The position numbers and the translations under genes are program-made. DNA of 11,418 bases from Thermoplasmata archaeon (GTDB taxonomy: Archaea; Thermoplasmatota; Thermoplasmata; Thermoplasmatales; Thermoplasmataceae): assembly GCA_021847855.1 (NCBI GenBank), contig JAJZOT010000020.1, positions 1 to 11,418 of the forward strand. Direction: 5' to 3'. Numbering within the stretch: the stretch's first letter is position 1; the number at the start of each line of letters is the position of its first letter. The notes under the pieces were generated by a model. That model saw nothing but the letters and a program-made list of their open reading frames with translations. It had not been told where the DNA came from and ran no database searches. Positions 1-7,227 of this stretch are shown in pieces.

Positions 1-324
1 CATGAACATCATGAAAGCAGCAGGATATAGAATATTGGAAAGTGCAATGCCAGGAACAAAACTGATTGCTCCATATATAACAATTGCCATTGAAAAAGAG
101 AATATCATGGTTTCTTTGTAACCCACCCTGTCGGATATTGCACCTCCATAAATATTTACAAAGGCGGCAAGCAGACCTCCAGCGGTAAATATTATCCCAT
201 CGTAAAAAAAAGAGATCTTCAGTATTTCATGCATATATAACGCACTGTAAATCCAGATTGACGAATAACCCAGACCCCTTATGGTGGAGGCCCCAGTTAC
301 AAGGAAAACATTCCTGGAAGTCAT
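1..324 (-). CDS. MFS transporter, N-terminal part (runs off window start)
   Basis: This is an open minus-strand frame of 108 codons from an ATG at 322-324 to the window edge, so the C-terminal three quarters are missing. The translation is strongly hydrophobic, with about three membrane segments (roughly residues 5-30, 40-62 and 70-92). Between the second and third lies GGAISDRVGYKE (about 60-71), the loop 2-3 motif A (GxxxDRxGxK) of major facilitator superfamily carriers. The protein should therefore be an inner-membrane secondary transporter; the substrate cannot be read from this part. An in-frame TAG lies 11 codons upstream with no other ATG/GTG/TTG between, and a TATA-like TTTATGC about 27 nt upstream fits a leaderless ATG. 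It is divergent from the CWC gene at 408. Confidence 0.8.
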   Translation of the reverse strand, partial: MTSRNVFLVTGASTIRGLGYSSIWIYSALYMHEILKISFFYDGIIFTAGGLLAAFVNIYGGAISDRVGYKETMIFSFSMAIVIYGAISFVPGIALSNILYPAAFMMFM

Positions 325-346
325 GGCTGCACTGATCTTGCCCTTG

Positions 347-355
347 CATAAATGC
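347..355 (-). promoter_or_regulatory. TATA-like box for the MFS gene
   Basis: The minus strand reads ATTTATGCA, centred about 27 nt upstream of the ATG at 324. That is the spacing expected if transcription starts at the start codon. The match is by eye only. Confidence 0.35.
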
Positions 356-380
356 TATTTGCTGTCGCTGTTTCAAAATG

Positions 381-389
381 TTTTATATC
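381..389 (+). promoter_or_regulatory. TATA box for the CWC small-protein gene
   Basis: TTTTATATC is centred about 24 nt before the ATG at 408, a good archaeal TATA element at leaderless spacing. It decides the start: transcription would begin at or near 408, which excludes the upstream in-frame ATG at 378 because that lies before the box. Confidence 0.5.
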
Positions 390-407
390 TTCGTAACATG
401 CCATTGT

Positions 408-569
408 ATGTCTGGAGTAAAGATCTGCCAGTTGTGTGGATCTGAATTCTCGTGTGGCAGCATTTTGGGGTGCTGGTGCGATCAGGTGGTTGTCAGTAAA
501 CGGAAGAGGGAACTTATCTCCATTGTAGCCTTAGATTGTGTATGCCCCGAATGCCTGAAAAGGAACTGA
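408..569 (+). CDS. Cysteine-rich CWC-family small protein (53 aa)
   Basis: This 53-residue protein has eight cysteines at residues 7, 10, 16, 22, 24, 44, 46 and 49. Their order, CxLCG-x-x-F-x-C, then CWC, then CVCPECL, is that of the Cys_rich_CWC family (CPxCGxxFxCg...CWC...CxCxxCL). The family has no established biochemical role that I know of; the cysteine pairs suggest metal (zinc) binding. An ATG at 378 would add ten residues (MFYIFVTCHC) outside the family core, and the TATA box at 381-389 makes the start at 408 more likely. It ends 8 bp from the convergent methyltransferase gene. Function is not inferred further. Confidence 0.7.
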   Translation: MSGVKICQLCGSEFSCGSILGCWCDQVVVSKRKRELISIVALDCVCPECLKRN

Positions 570-577
570 TGCCTGGT

Positions 578-1339
578 TCATCCTTTCAATACTCCCAGAA
601 AGATCTGCGTCTCGTATTCCATGGTCACTTTACCCTGTTTTTCAAATCGTTCAAAAAGCGCTTTCAAACCTGATAATGCGCTTTCATAACCTGTGTCTTT
701 GGGACTGAGGGAATAAGATGTTGAGAGATATCTTCCAATAAGTGCCTCAAGATCCAATTCCTGATTGTTAGATATCTGAAACTTTCCGTAGTCCCTGCCA
801 AAAAAAGAATTAAACGTATCATAGCTGATTCTTGTATTTCCAGTCCCATGATAATTCTTGCTGAATTTCTCGCAAATGTGGTCATAATTCTTACTGAGGC
901 TTTCTTCTGTTTCAGAACGGTTGTTCCATATCAGGGCAACATAACCTCCAGGTTTTAAGATTCTGGCAAATTCCTTCTTTGTCATGACCGGGTCAAACCA
1001 GTGAAATGACTGACCCGCTACAATTAAGTCAACGCTATTCTCTTCTAGACCTGTGTCTTCGGCAGTTCCATCAAGGATGAAACAGTTAGAGGATTGTAAA
1101 TTGTGCTGCAGCAATGCCGTTCGCATATCAGCGTTTGGTTCTATGCAATAAACTGAATTACCATTTTTCAGAAAAAGATCAGATAATATACCCGTGCCTG
1201 AACCGATATCTGCAACAACCCAGTATCTACTGAAACCTGCTTCTTCTTTCAATAGATCCAGGATCTTGTTCGGGTATCCGGGTCGATATTTTGCATAATA
1301 TGAGGCTTTTCCGTCGAACACGTTGTGATTGTTGGACAC
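578..1339 (-). CDS. Class I SAM-dependent methyltransferase (Methyltransf_11-like)
   Basis: This 253-residue cytosolic protein has a Rossmann-fold methyltransferase core. Motif I (VADIGSGTGILS, residues 42-53) forms the SAM-binding glycine loop. The acidic residue after strand 2 is in CIEPNADMR (65-73), the residue pair near the adenine is in DGTAED (90-95), and motif IV is DLIVAGQSFHWFDP (104-117). The N-terminal FDGKASYYAKYRPGYP (8-23) and the QSFHWF motif are typical of the Crg1/Tmt1 trans-aconitate-methyltransferase-like group, usually about 250-300 aa, but the substrate cannot be assigned. The start is GTG at 1337-1339: an in-frame TGA lies three codons upstream, the nearby ATG is out of frame, and TTTTATAG at 1360-1367 sits about 25 nt before the GTG. 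Confidence 0.85.
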   Translation of the reverse strand: MSNNHNVFDGKASYYAKYRPGYPNKILDLLKEEAGFSRYWVVADIGSGTGILSDLFLKNGNSVYCIEPNADMRTALLQHNLQSSNCFILDGTAEDTGLEENSVDLIVAGQSFHWFDPVMTKKEFARILKPGGYVALIWNNRSETEESLSKNYDHICEKFSKNYHGTGNTRISYDTFNSFFGRDYGKFQISNNQELDLEALIGRYLSTSYSLSPKDTGYESALSGLKALFERFEKQGKVTMEYETQIFLGVLKG

Positions 1340-1359
1340 AATATGTCATGAAAAGAAAC

Positions 1360-1367
1360 TATAAAAA
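1360..1367 (-). promoter_or_regulatory. TATA box for the methyltransferase gene
   Basis: The minus strand reads TTTTATAG about 25 nt upstream of the GTG start at 1339, leaderless spacing that supports this GTG as the true start. Confidence 0.5.
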
Positions 1368-1401
1368 ACGGCATGGAAACTTACAATCGCTTCCATCGAT
1401 T

Positions 1402-1409
1402 TAAAAAAT
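1402..1409 (-). terminator. Possible oligo-T terminator after the DEAD-box gene
   Basis: The minus strand carries a run of six T about 16-22 nt past the helicase stop codon. Archaeal termination often uses short T tracts. A second T run (1363-1368) follows but overlaps the next promoter. There is no clear hairpin. Confidence 0.3.
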
Positions 1410-1424
1410 TAACGAATCCCGGAA

Positions 1425-2750
1425 TCAGTCCCGATCGCTTCTTCTATGATCGTTACTGTACCTTCTGGGACCTCGTGAAACGCCAGATCCTCTGCCACCA
1501 CTGTTTCCGTAGCGCCTTGGTCCACTGTGTCCACCGGAGGATCTTCCACCATAGTCACCACGGCCCGGACGATCTCCCCTGTTTCCTCTCTGGCCATAAA
1601 ACTCCGTGGAGCTGACCATCTGGACATTTTCAACATTCTCAAGATCCAGTTCGAGTATCTTCATCTTTACGTTTGCCTTCCTTTTTATATCGGAAATAAG
1701 GGACTGTTCCGATGAAGAAATTATTGTGAACGCTCTTCCATCCTTCCCCATTCTTGCAGATCTTCCAACCCTGTGAACATATGAGTTGCCGGTGTCGGGA
1801 GCGTCGTAGTTTATGATATCTGTAACATCAGGTATATCAAGACCCCTTGATGCAACGTTGGTTGCAATGAGGAATTGCGATCCTCTCTTGAAATTGCTCA
1901 GTGATCTTTCTCTCTCAGCCTGTGTGAGACCTCCGTGCAACAGTATTACGTTAAGATCCATCTGTTTAAGCATGTAGTGTATCTTGTTGGCTGAATCTTT
2001 CGTGTTCGTGAATATTATTGCCTTGGCCGGATCATACTGTTCGATATATGCCAGAAGATTTCTGAATTTCTGGTTTCGGCCTGCAACAGCATAATAATGG
2101 CTGATACTCTGAACAGTAACCTCTTCCTCCTCACCCACAACAATATTTTCTCTATCTTTTTTCATATGGGTCTTGGCTATACTGAGTATTTCCCTGGGAA
2201 TTGTTGCAGAAAATAACATTGTCTGCCTTTCTCTTGGCATGTACGATATGATCTCCCTGGCATCGTCTATGAAACCCATATCAAGCATAACATCCGCCTC
2301 ATCAAGTATGAGGTACTCAATTTTGCTCAGATTCAGGGCATCCCTCGATATAAGGTCAAGTATTCTTCCCGGCGTACCGACAACAATATTTGCACCACGT
2401 CTCAGTGCATCAAGCTGGGCATTTATGGATGCCCCACCGTACACTGTAACAACGTGCAGTTTTGCCTCTCTTCCCATCTTATCAGCAACTTCGGCAACCT
2501 GCTTTGCAAGTTCCCTGGTAGGGGTTAGAACGATTGCCTTTAGCCCCCGTGTCCCCCATATTTTGTTTATAACTGGTATAAGAAAAGCCCCTGTCTTTCC
2601 GGTTCCCGTTTTGGCTCTCACTACTACATCTTTTCCTTGGAGAATCAGGGGTATTGAAACTTCCTGAACCTCTGTGGGGCTGGTAAAATTAATTTTGTTA
2701 AGTTGTTCTACCAACCTTTCGTCTATTCCTATTTCTGTAAATGTCGTCAC
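1425..2750 (-). CDS. DEAD-box ATP-dependent RNA helicase with RGG-rich tail
   Basis: This 441-residue protein has the complete superfamily 2 motif set in order: Q motif (F4 to Q29), Walker A AKTGTGKT (46-53), PTREL (77-81), GG (105-106), TPGR (126-129), DEAD (150-153), SAT (181-183), IIFTNTK (245-251), ATNVASRGLDIP (296-307) and HRVGRSARMG (326-335). It should unwind RNA duplexes in an ATP-dependent way, probably in RNA or ribosome remodelling; family members are often cold- or stress-responsive. Residues 385-441 form a low-complexity tail rich in Arg, Gly, Ser and Tyr, likely disordered and RNA-binding. The start is GTG at 2748-2750, directly preceded by an in-frame TAA, so nothing longer is possible. 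The gene stands alone between oppositely spaced gaps of 85 and 131 bp. Confidence 0.95.
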   Translation of the reverse strand: MTTFTEIGIDERLVEQLNKINFTSPTEVQEVSIPLILQGKDVVVRAKTGTGKTGAFLIPVINKIWGTRGLKAIVLTPTRELAKQVAEVADKMGREAKLHVVTVYGGASINAQLDALRRGANIVVGTPGRILDLISRDALNLSKIEYLILDEADVMLDMGFIDDAREIISYMPRERQTMLFSATIPREILSIAKTHMKKDRENIVVGEEEEVTVQSISHYYAVAGRNQKFRNLLAYIEQYDPAKAIIFTNTKDSANKIHYMLKQMDLNVILLHGGLTQAERERSLSNFKRGSQFLIATNVASRGLDIPDVTDIINYDAPDTGNSYVHRVGRSARMGKDGRAFTIISSSEQSLISDIKRKANVKMKILELDLENVENVQMVSSTEFYGQRGNRGDRPGRGDYGGRSSGGHSGPRRYGNSGGRGSGVSRGPRRYSNDHRRSDRD

Positions 2751-2778
2751 TTAAAACTATCCAATATTGCGGCTAACT

Positions 2779-2788
2779 AATTTAAGTA
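2779..2788 (-). promoter_or_regulatory. Possible TATA box for the DEAD-box gene
   Basis: The minus strand reads TACTTAAATT, centred about 33 nt upstream of the GTG at 2750, which would give a leader of under 10 nt. It is a by-eye match with imperfect spacing. Confidence 0.3.
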
Positions 2789-2881
2789 TTGCATTTATCT
2801 TTTTGATGAAATTTCTGATTTTTTCCGGAATTTCGTTGAAGAGAGTCGTTCACAAGAACTGTTTCTATAGGGCTTAACCCA

Positions 2882-3562
2882 TCATGGATCTGTGAGATAG
2901 AACTGTACCACGAACGATCCTGTCTCCAGGGTGTCTGGTGAACGTGGAGAAGGAGGGGATGGTGGATCTGGTGGTGGAGGGGGTGAGTTATTGTTCTTTA
3001 AATCGCCCATTCCCCCCTGGGGAGGGATATAGAAACCCACATACAGATGCGTACTGGGGCTTACACTGAAACTCCCAACTGTTATGCCCGGATAGTTACC
3101 TGTAACAACTGAATTTCCGGAATACAGCGAGAATATGAGGGTGCCAGATGAACCAAATATATTACCGTCTGGAAGTATAGTAAGGGGACTTGTTGAGACT
3201 ATCATGAACGTATTATTGGCAAATTTACCATCTGTTACATTGATCACAAATACTGAATTCTTCTGAATACTGGAACTAAAATTTATTTCCAGGACATTAA
3301 CTTCGGTGATTGTTTCATTTGAAATGGTTCCAATCCAGGCAGTCCCCAGATATTTATCTGGGCTCTGGTTCTGTTGTCTCCAGCCAAAAAATTTCGAATT
3401 GTTGGCAGTATTGTAATTAGGGCCAGGGTTGATTGTAAATGCATACTGACCCTGTGACACCTGCACTGAAACGTTACCCGTTATAATAACATCTGCAATC
3501 GCAACTGCAGGTATCAAAATGGAAATAGCTATGACTGCAACTAAGACCCACTTTCCCTCCAC
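2882..3562 (-). CDS. Secreted or membrane-anchored Pro-rich glycoprotein, unknown function
   Basis: I do not recognise the family. The 226-residue product starts with a short charged stretch (MEGK) and a hydrophobic segment (about 5-24) like a signal peptide or N-terminal anchor. The rest is polar, rich in Ser, Thr, Asn and Gly with alternating hydrophobics, suggesting a beta-sandwich. There are eight N-x-S/T sequons (N30, 54, 65, 82, 94, 108, 116, 191), many for this length and consistent with a glycosylated extracellular protein. A Pro-rich linker (about 193-209) precedes a final strand-like segment GSFVVQFYLTDP. No cysteine except none outside the signal is seen, and there is no C-terminal anchor. 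The start is GTG at 3560-3562; an in-frame TAA lies four codons upstream. The gene stands alone with a long AT-rich upstream region. Confidence 0.65.
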   Translation of the reverse strand: MEGKWVLVAVIAISILIPAVAIADVIITGNVSVQVSQGQYAFTINPGPNYNTANNSKFFGWRQQNQSPDKYLGTAWIGTISNETITEVNVLEINFSSSIQKNSVFVINVTDGKFANNTFMIVSTSPLTILPDGNIFGSSGTLIFSLYSGNSVVTGNYPGITVGSFSVSPSTHLYVGFYIPPQGGMGDLKNNNSPPPPPDPPSPPSPRSPDTLETGSFVVQFYLTDP

Positions 3563-3723
3563 TGCGCATTACCCTGTCTTAACACTTTACTGCATAGTAT
3601 ATCAATATAGATGAATTCATAATATATACCTGCGATTTAGAAAGAACCGAATTTTCAAACCATGCCTTAATCTCATAAAAATTTATAAGGAGTGATCGCT
3701 GTGAAAAATTAATTGATTCAAAT
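3563..3723. promoter_or_regulatory. AT-rich promoter region upstream of the secreted-protein gene
   Basis: Three TATA-like stretches on the minus strand could serve the GTG at 3562: GATATACTATG (about 3594-3604), GGTATATATTATG (about 3618-3630) and TTATAAAT (3681-3688). The first would give a leader of about 12 nt, the second about 37 nt and the third about 95 nt. Sequence alone does not choose between them. Confidence 0.35.
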
Positions 3724-4818
3724 TTATCTGTTTTCCAGTGAAACAGTAATTGAATGCATTATATCCAGTATTTCGTGGATGTTCAGATGCAAAGCCTGAA
3801 TGGGGATTGAGTCCCAGAAATTTCCACTTCTGTCCGATATGCTGTTGTTCATTGTCCTCATCTTTCCTGGAATATTTTTTTCAATCTTTTTTATTACTGA
3901 ACGAGGTACTCTGAACAGCAGAACGAAATCACCTCTCTTGAACATGACTTCATAATGCTTCCCTTTTTCCAGTATTTCCTTCCTGGTAATGCACCTTGAG
4001 CACGGACCGAATTTCTCCAGATACATATGGGCAGTAAGTAGAAATGATGAAGCACTTAAGGAACATGATTCACATAATATCACAGTGTCGAACTGCTCAA
4101 CTTCAATTACATGATTAAAGCTTATATTTTCAGATTTGGCGTATTTTAAAAGGTCCATAAGGTTCATGTCATAAAGGTACCTCAATCTGGGAGTTTCCTT
4201 TGTGTATATATCCAGTAGTTTTAACATAAGGAACAGCAATGGCAGAGGATCTGTTACTGCGATTTCTTGAAACTCTAACATTGATTTTTCAATGGCATTT
4301 GAATAAGTATCCAGTCTCTTACTCTTATTGTCCGCCCTGGTTCTCTTTGCCTTTTCCACCTTTTCGAGGGTTTTCCTTGATGCCTGAACGGCCCGGTTGT
4401 TTTCTTCCATCCATGCATTAAGTTCAGACATCCTGATCAGCGTCATAGGTTGGGATTTACTGTAATGTGGATTATTCACCCTCACGGAGTTTATTGTGCC
4501 ATTCTCAACAAGACGTTTAACCATAGACCTGTCAAGTTCTGAAAGTTCGGCGGCTTTGGAAATTGTGCGGTATGAATCTGAGAGAGCGATTTTCATCCTT
4601 TTAATATCCTGGTCTTTAACTGTAGACCTGATTTCATCCATCTTATTTTCTTTCCAGATTTCAAGAACATTCCGGAAAGAATCGTACCGGAAAGTTTCTC
4701 CATTCCAGAAAAACTTGAATGCCTGTTTGAAGCTTTTCTCGTCAGGTTCAACCTTCATTGCTTCCAGAATGGCAAATGTTTTAAGATAAATGTCCTGGTT
4801 TTTACTCTGTCTCTTCAT
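3724..4818 (-). CDS. Excisionase-like HTH protein with CxxC...CxxC, unknown function
   Basis: This 364-residue protein is not a family I can name. Residues 84-139 resemble the excisionase/MerR-type HTH_17 domain: RTISKAAELSELDRSMVKRLVENG, then a wing (SVRV...) and MSELNAWMEE, matching the usual pattern 'seAAelLgvsrstvkrLienG...vrv...eLeaWl'. A basic, probably helical stretch follows (141-175). C249/C252 and C273/C276 form two CxxC pairs 20 residues apart, a likely zinc site. The C-terminal 90 residues have no recognised motif. The start is ATG at 4816-4818 with GAGGT 9 nt upstream and no TATA near, so the transcript should begin further up. DNA binding is an inference; a role in regulation or in a mobile element are both possible. 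Confidence 0.6.
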   Translation of the reverse strand: MKRQSKNQDIYLKTFAILEAMKVEPDEKSFKQAFKFFWNGETFRYDSFRNVLEIWKENKMDEIRSTVKDQDIKRMKIALSDSYRTISKAAELSELDRSMVKRLVENGTINSVRVNNPHYSKSQPMTLIRMSELNAWMEENNRAVQASRKTLEKVEKAKRTRADNKSKRLDTYSNAIEKSMLEFQEIAVTDPLPLLFLMLKLLDIYTKETPRLRYLYDMNLMDLLKYAKSENISFNHVIEVEQFDTVILCESCSLSASSFLLTAHMYLEKFGPCSRCITRKEILEKGKHYEVMFKRGDFVLLFRVPRSVIKKIEKNIPGKMRTMNNSISDRSGNFWDSIPIQALHLNIHEILDIMHSITVSLENR

Positions 4819-4827
4819 TATTATGTA

Positions 4828-4832
4828 ACCTC
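4828..4832 (-). promoter_or_regulatory. Shine-Dalgarno for the HTH/CxxC protein
   Basis: GAGGT on the minus strand lies 9 nt before the ATG at 4818. It supports that start and a transcript with a leader, in contrast to the leaderless genes nearby. Confidence 0.4.
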
Positions 4833-5027
4833 ATGAACAGGAAAGTGACCTTGCCCCTCCCTATCTTACGAAAGGAGCGCCCACTTCAAAGATTGCCTAC
4901 GGAACTTTATGCGCTTGAATCCTCCATTAGTCGAAGGTACTCCGTCCTTAATACTTAGTATTCTGACTTTACAGATGCAGGCACGCTTGAACCAATTAGC
5001 TATCCAGCTGTTTTCACTACCGCCTGA
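4833..5027 (+). pseudogene. Possible decayed TnpB-like transposase C-terminal tail
   Basis: One plus-strand frame reads MNRKVTLPLP...LPTELYALES...VLNT, then a TAG at 4956-4958, then YSDFTDAGTLEPISYPA to a TGA at 5025-5027. Ending in a Pro-rich stretch followed by [D/E]AGT is a habit of TnpB (IS200/IS605/IS607) C-terminal tails. There is no start, no RuvC core and no zinc finger here, so at best it is the last 60-odd codons of a broken gene. The similarity is from memory of the family pattern and is weak; non-coding sequence remains possible. Confidence 0.3.
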
Positions 5028-5270
5028 CAGCAGACAGATCACAAATCTCAAGGGAATACAAAAGGATTCTCATTAGTCCTTAATCTTGTGAAACTGTGAC
5101 TCCCCTTGCGAATATTATAACTTTTTAAAGAGTTTAGGTTGCAGTAATCTTGAATGAAAGATAGGAATATTGCAAACTTTCGGATATACTGTAGTTCATG
5201 GAGATGTTGTGCTTATGAAACTTTGATTGCAGCATTAATTGAATTACTATGCTCGCATGTCCGTCCAGAC
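5028..5270. other. Gene-free gap downstream of sat
   Basis: No convincing gene is seen here. On the minus strand TTATAATA (5113-5120) could be a TATA box giving a long leader for the HTH/CxxC gene at 4818. Short ORFs on both strands have no recognisable features. Confidence 0.4.
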
Positions 5271-6413
5271 TCATTTTACAAACATATTGTCATGGCTGTT
5301 TATTGTTTCATAAACCTCTTTTCTGAAGAGATAAGCTTCTGGAGATAATCCATTCTTCAGAGTATTTCTCACCATTGTTCCGCTGAAATGAACTCTATCC
5401 CCATCCTTATGGGAACAATCCTGCGAAGTAGCCAGCTGTTCGCATTTCCTGCAGTAGAAAACCTCATCCATATTCATGATATTCATGCCCAGGTCAAATT
5501 CCTGGAGATTCTTCTGGGCATCATATGGTCCGTAAAAGTTTCCGACCCCAGCATGATCCCTTCCCACAACAAAATGAGTGCACCCGAAATTCTTTCTCAT
5601 GATGGCATGTATCATGGCCTCCCTGGGCCCTCCGTATGACATTTCATAGTGAAGTGGGGAAAAGAGGACCCTGTTTGATGGATAATAGTTATTTATGAGG
5701 GTCTTGTATGATTCCATAATAACCTCGTCCCTGAAATCACCTGGTTTCTTTTTTCCAATTACAGGATTAATAAAAATGCCATCCGTAACACGAAGTGCAG
5801 TCCTCTGCATCTCTTCGTGACCTCTGTGTGGAACATTCCTTGTCTGAAATCCAGTAACTGTTTTCCACCCTCTTCCAAGAAATATCTGCCTTGTGTCCAT
5901 CGGGAAGAGTGTTTCTTTCATGAAGGGAATCTCTGGAAGGTTAGCTGACTTGATCTCTCCTGCTAGGCACATACCAGTACTTTCCCTTATGTTTCTTACC
6001 CCTGGATGTGCTGTTGAGGTTGTTCCAAACACTTTCCGACAGTAACCAACCCTGTCATACCTGTAAATACCCGTTACATTCATAATGGCAATTGTCCTTG
6101 ATCTGTGGATCAAACTTACATTATCACCCTCTTTTACTTTCCTGAAATCTTTCTCTTCTATGTCCAGTGTGTACGGAATGCTCCATGGAATACCGTTTTC
6201 CAGTCTTTGTTCCTCCATAACCGAATGAAGATCATTCTCTCCCATGAACCCCTTTAACGGACTGAGGATTCCTGTTTTCATATTCATTATCCTGACGGCT
6301 GTACTGTAACTAACTTCAACTGTATGGTTGGCTTCCGCATCACTGACATCCGGAATATTGACAAGCATCCCGCCATGAGCCGAGAAATTTATATTTGCAG
6401 GAGAATTAATCAA
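5271..6413 (-). CDS. sat: Sulfate adenylyltransferase (ATP sulfurylase)
   Basis: This 380-residue cytosolic enzyme joins ATP and sulfate to give adenosine 5'-phosphosulfate (APS) and pyrophosphate, the first step of sulfate use. The N-terminal HGGMLVN (13-19) begins the PUA-like domain. The catalytic domain has QTRNVPHRGHE (190-200), with the QxRN and HxxH nucleotide-binding motifs, and GRDHAGVG (284-291). Cys321, Cys324, Cys333 and His335 form the CxxC...CxH zinc site known in single-domain Sat enzymes. The length is normal and there is no APS-kinase fusion. The start is TTG at 6411-6413: it is needed to include HGG, GGTGGT lies 4 nt upstream, and it overlaps the last codons of cysH by 8 nt, so the two are translationally coupled. 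Confidence 0.93.
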   Translation of the reverse strand: MINSPANINFSAHGGMLVNIPDVSDAEANHTVEVSYSTAVRIMNMKTGILSPLKGFMGENDLHSVMEEQRLENGIPWSIPYTLDIEEKDFRKVKEGDNVSLIHRSRTIAIMNVTGIYRYDRVGYCRKVFGTTSTAHPGVRNIRESTGMCLAGEIKSANLPEIPFMKETLFPMDTRQIFLGRGWKTVTGFQTRNVPHRGHEEMQRTALRVTDGIFINPVIGKKKPGDFRDEVIMESYKTLINNYYPSNRVLFSPLHYEMSYGGPREAMIHAIMRKNFGCTHFVVGRDHAGVGNFYGPYDAQKNLQEFDLGMNIMNMDEVFYCRKCEQLATSQDCSHKDGDRVHFSGTMVRNTLKNGLSPEAYLFRKEVYETINSHDNMFVK

Positions 6414-7143
6414 TTATACCACCAGACTTATTTCCCAGATTGAGACCTGTACTGACCTCTCCTGTCAGATGAAGACCGCACTCCTTTATGCCATCCTCCC
6501 ACCACCACCTTCCGGATCTCTCGTCTTCATCCTTTCCCACTGCCCTCGTGCATGGCTGGCAGCCTATGCTCTTATAGTTCTTATCAAAGAGAATGTTGTA
6601 GGGAACTCTGTGAATCTTCACATATGACCATATTTCATCCCTGGTCCAATCGAGAAGAGGATTGACTTTCAGGACATTGTGATCTCTTACAAACTCAACT
6701 TTCCTGGAATTTTTTCTTGCAACAGTCTGTTCTCCCCTTATTCCCGTGATCCAGACTGATCTGTTGCGAAGTATATTTTTAAGTGGGTTTACCTTTCTCA
6801 CATTACAGCAAAAATGGCGATTATCGATCGAATGATAGAAAAGGTTGATTCCCCTGGAATTGATCATGTCCTCAACCTCTTTTCTTTCAGGGAAATACAC
6901 CTTTATATCAACACCCATCTCCAATCTTACTTTTTCCATAAGCTGGTACGTTTCATCCGGGAGTCTTCCGGTATCTATGGTCGCAATTTCAACATCAATA
7001 TTATTTCTGGCAATCATATCCGTGATGACCATGTCCTCCAGCCCCAGACTTGAAGTGAAAACAGCACTTTTTCCATGGTGTTTACCAATTCTTACAAGCA
7101 TCTCAACCGGATCAAGATCCCGTGATGCCAAATCTTCTTCCAT
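6406..7143 (-). CDS. cysH: Assimilatory-type APS reductase (4Fe-4S)
   Basis: This 245-residue member of the PAPS/APS reductase family converts activated sulfate to sulfite. The N-terminal adenylyl-binding region includes FTSSLGLEDMVITD (29-42) and TIDTGRLPDETY (55-66). Cys112-Cys113 (FCCNVRK) and Cys195/Cys198 (GCQPC) form the CC...CxxC set that binds a 4Fe-4S cluster and marks APS rather than PAPS specificity, matching the absence of an APS kinase beside sat. Cys222 in ECGLH is the catalytic cysteine that carries the S-sulfo intermediate. The start is ATG at 7141-7143. It is the first gene of the cysH-sat operon, overlapping sat by 8 nt, and is divergent from the ComA-like gene. Confidence 0.92.
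   Translation of the reverse strand: MEEDLASRDLDPVEMLVRIGKHHGKSAVFTSSLGLEDMVITDMIARNNIDVEIATIDTGRLPDETYQLMEKVRLEMGVDIKVYFPERKEVEDMINSRGINLFYHSIDNRHFCCNVRKVNPLKNILRNRSVWITGIRGEQTVARKNSRKVEFVRDHNVLKVNPLLDWTRDEIWSYVKIHRVPYNILFDKNYKSIGCQPCTRAVGKDEDERSGRWWWEDGIKECGLHLTGEVSTGLNLGNKSGGIID
6418..6423 (-). promoter_or_regulatory. Shine-Dalgarno of sat inside cysH
   Basis: GGTGGT on the minus strand lies 4 nt before the TTG start at 6413, inside the end of cysH. It is one mismatch from GGAGGT and supports the TTG. Confidence 0.4.
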
Positions 7144-7153
7144 TTGCTGTAAT

Positions 7154-7169
7154 TTTCAATTTATTGAAA
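7154..7169. promoter_or_regulatory. Perfect palindrome in the cysH promoter, candidate operator
   Basis: TTTCAAT-TT-ATTGAAA has seven-base arms and a 2-nt centre. It lies 11-26 nt upstream of the cysH ATG and thus over the expected TATA/transcription-start area. Such a site fits binding of a dimeric winged-helix regulator that would block initiation. The bound protein is unknown; the divergent ComA-winged-helix gene product is one candidate. Confidence 0.4.
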
Positions 7170-7227
7170 TAATTATCAGAATGGGAAGTTTTGAACATTT
7201 ATGGGTAATATAGGGACAATGCGAAAG

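Noticed and set aside
378..407. Ten-residue N-terminal extension of the CWC protein
   Set aside because: The TATA box at 381-389 overlaps it and the family core starts later; the ATG at 408 is preferred.
2173..2667. Plus-strand 164-aa ORF
   Set aside because: It lies wholly antisense to the DEAD-box helicase, whose motifs are complete.
2800..2830. TGATGA followed by CTGA as a C/D-box sRNA
   Set aside because: There is no second C'/D pair at the right spacing; the motifs are short enough to occur by chance.
3681..3715. Plus-strand TATA plus GGAG and GTG suggesting a small gene
   Set aside because: The GTG is followed by a stop after two further codons, so nothing is encoded.
4866..5051. Minus-strand 61-aa ORF
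   Set aside because: No recognisable domain, no ribosome site or TATA at a fitting distance, and it is antisense to the better TnpB-like frame.
5154..5348. Plus-strand 64-aa ORF
   Set aside because: It runs into the antisense of the sat 3' end and shows no family features or start signals.
6845..7213. Plus-strand 122-aa ORF
   Set aside because: It is the antisense shadow of cysH.
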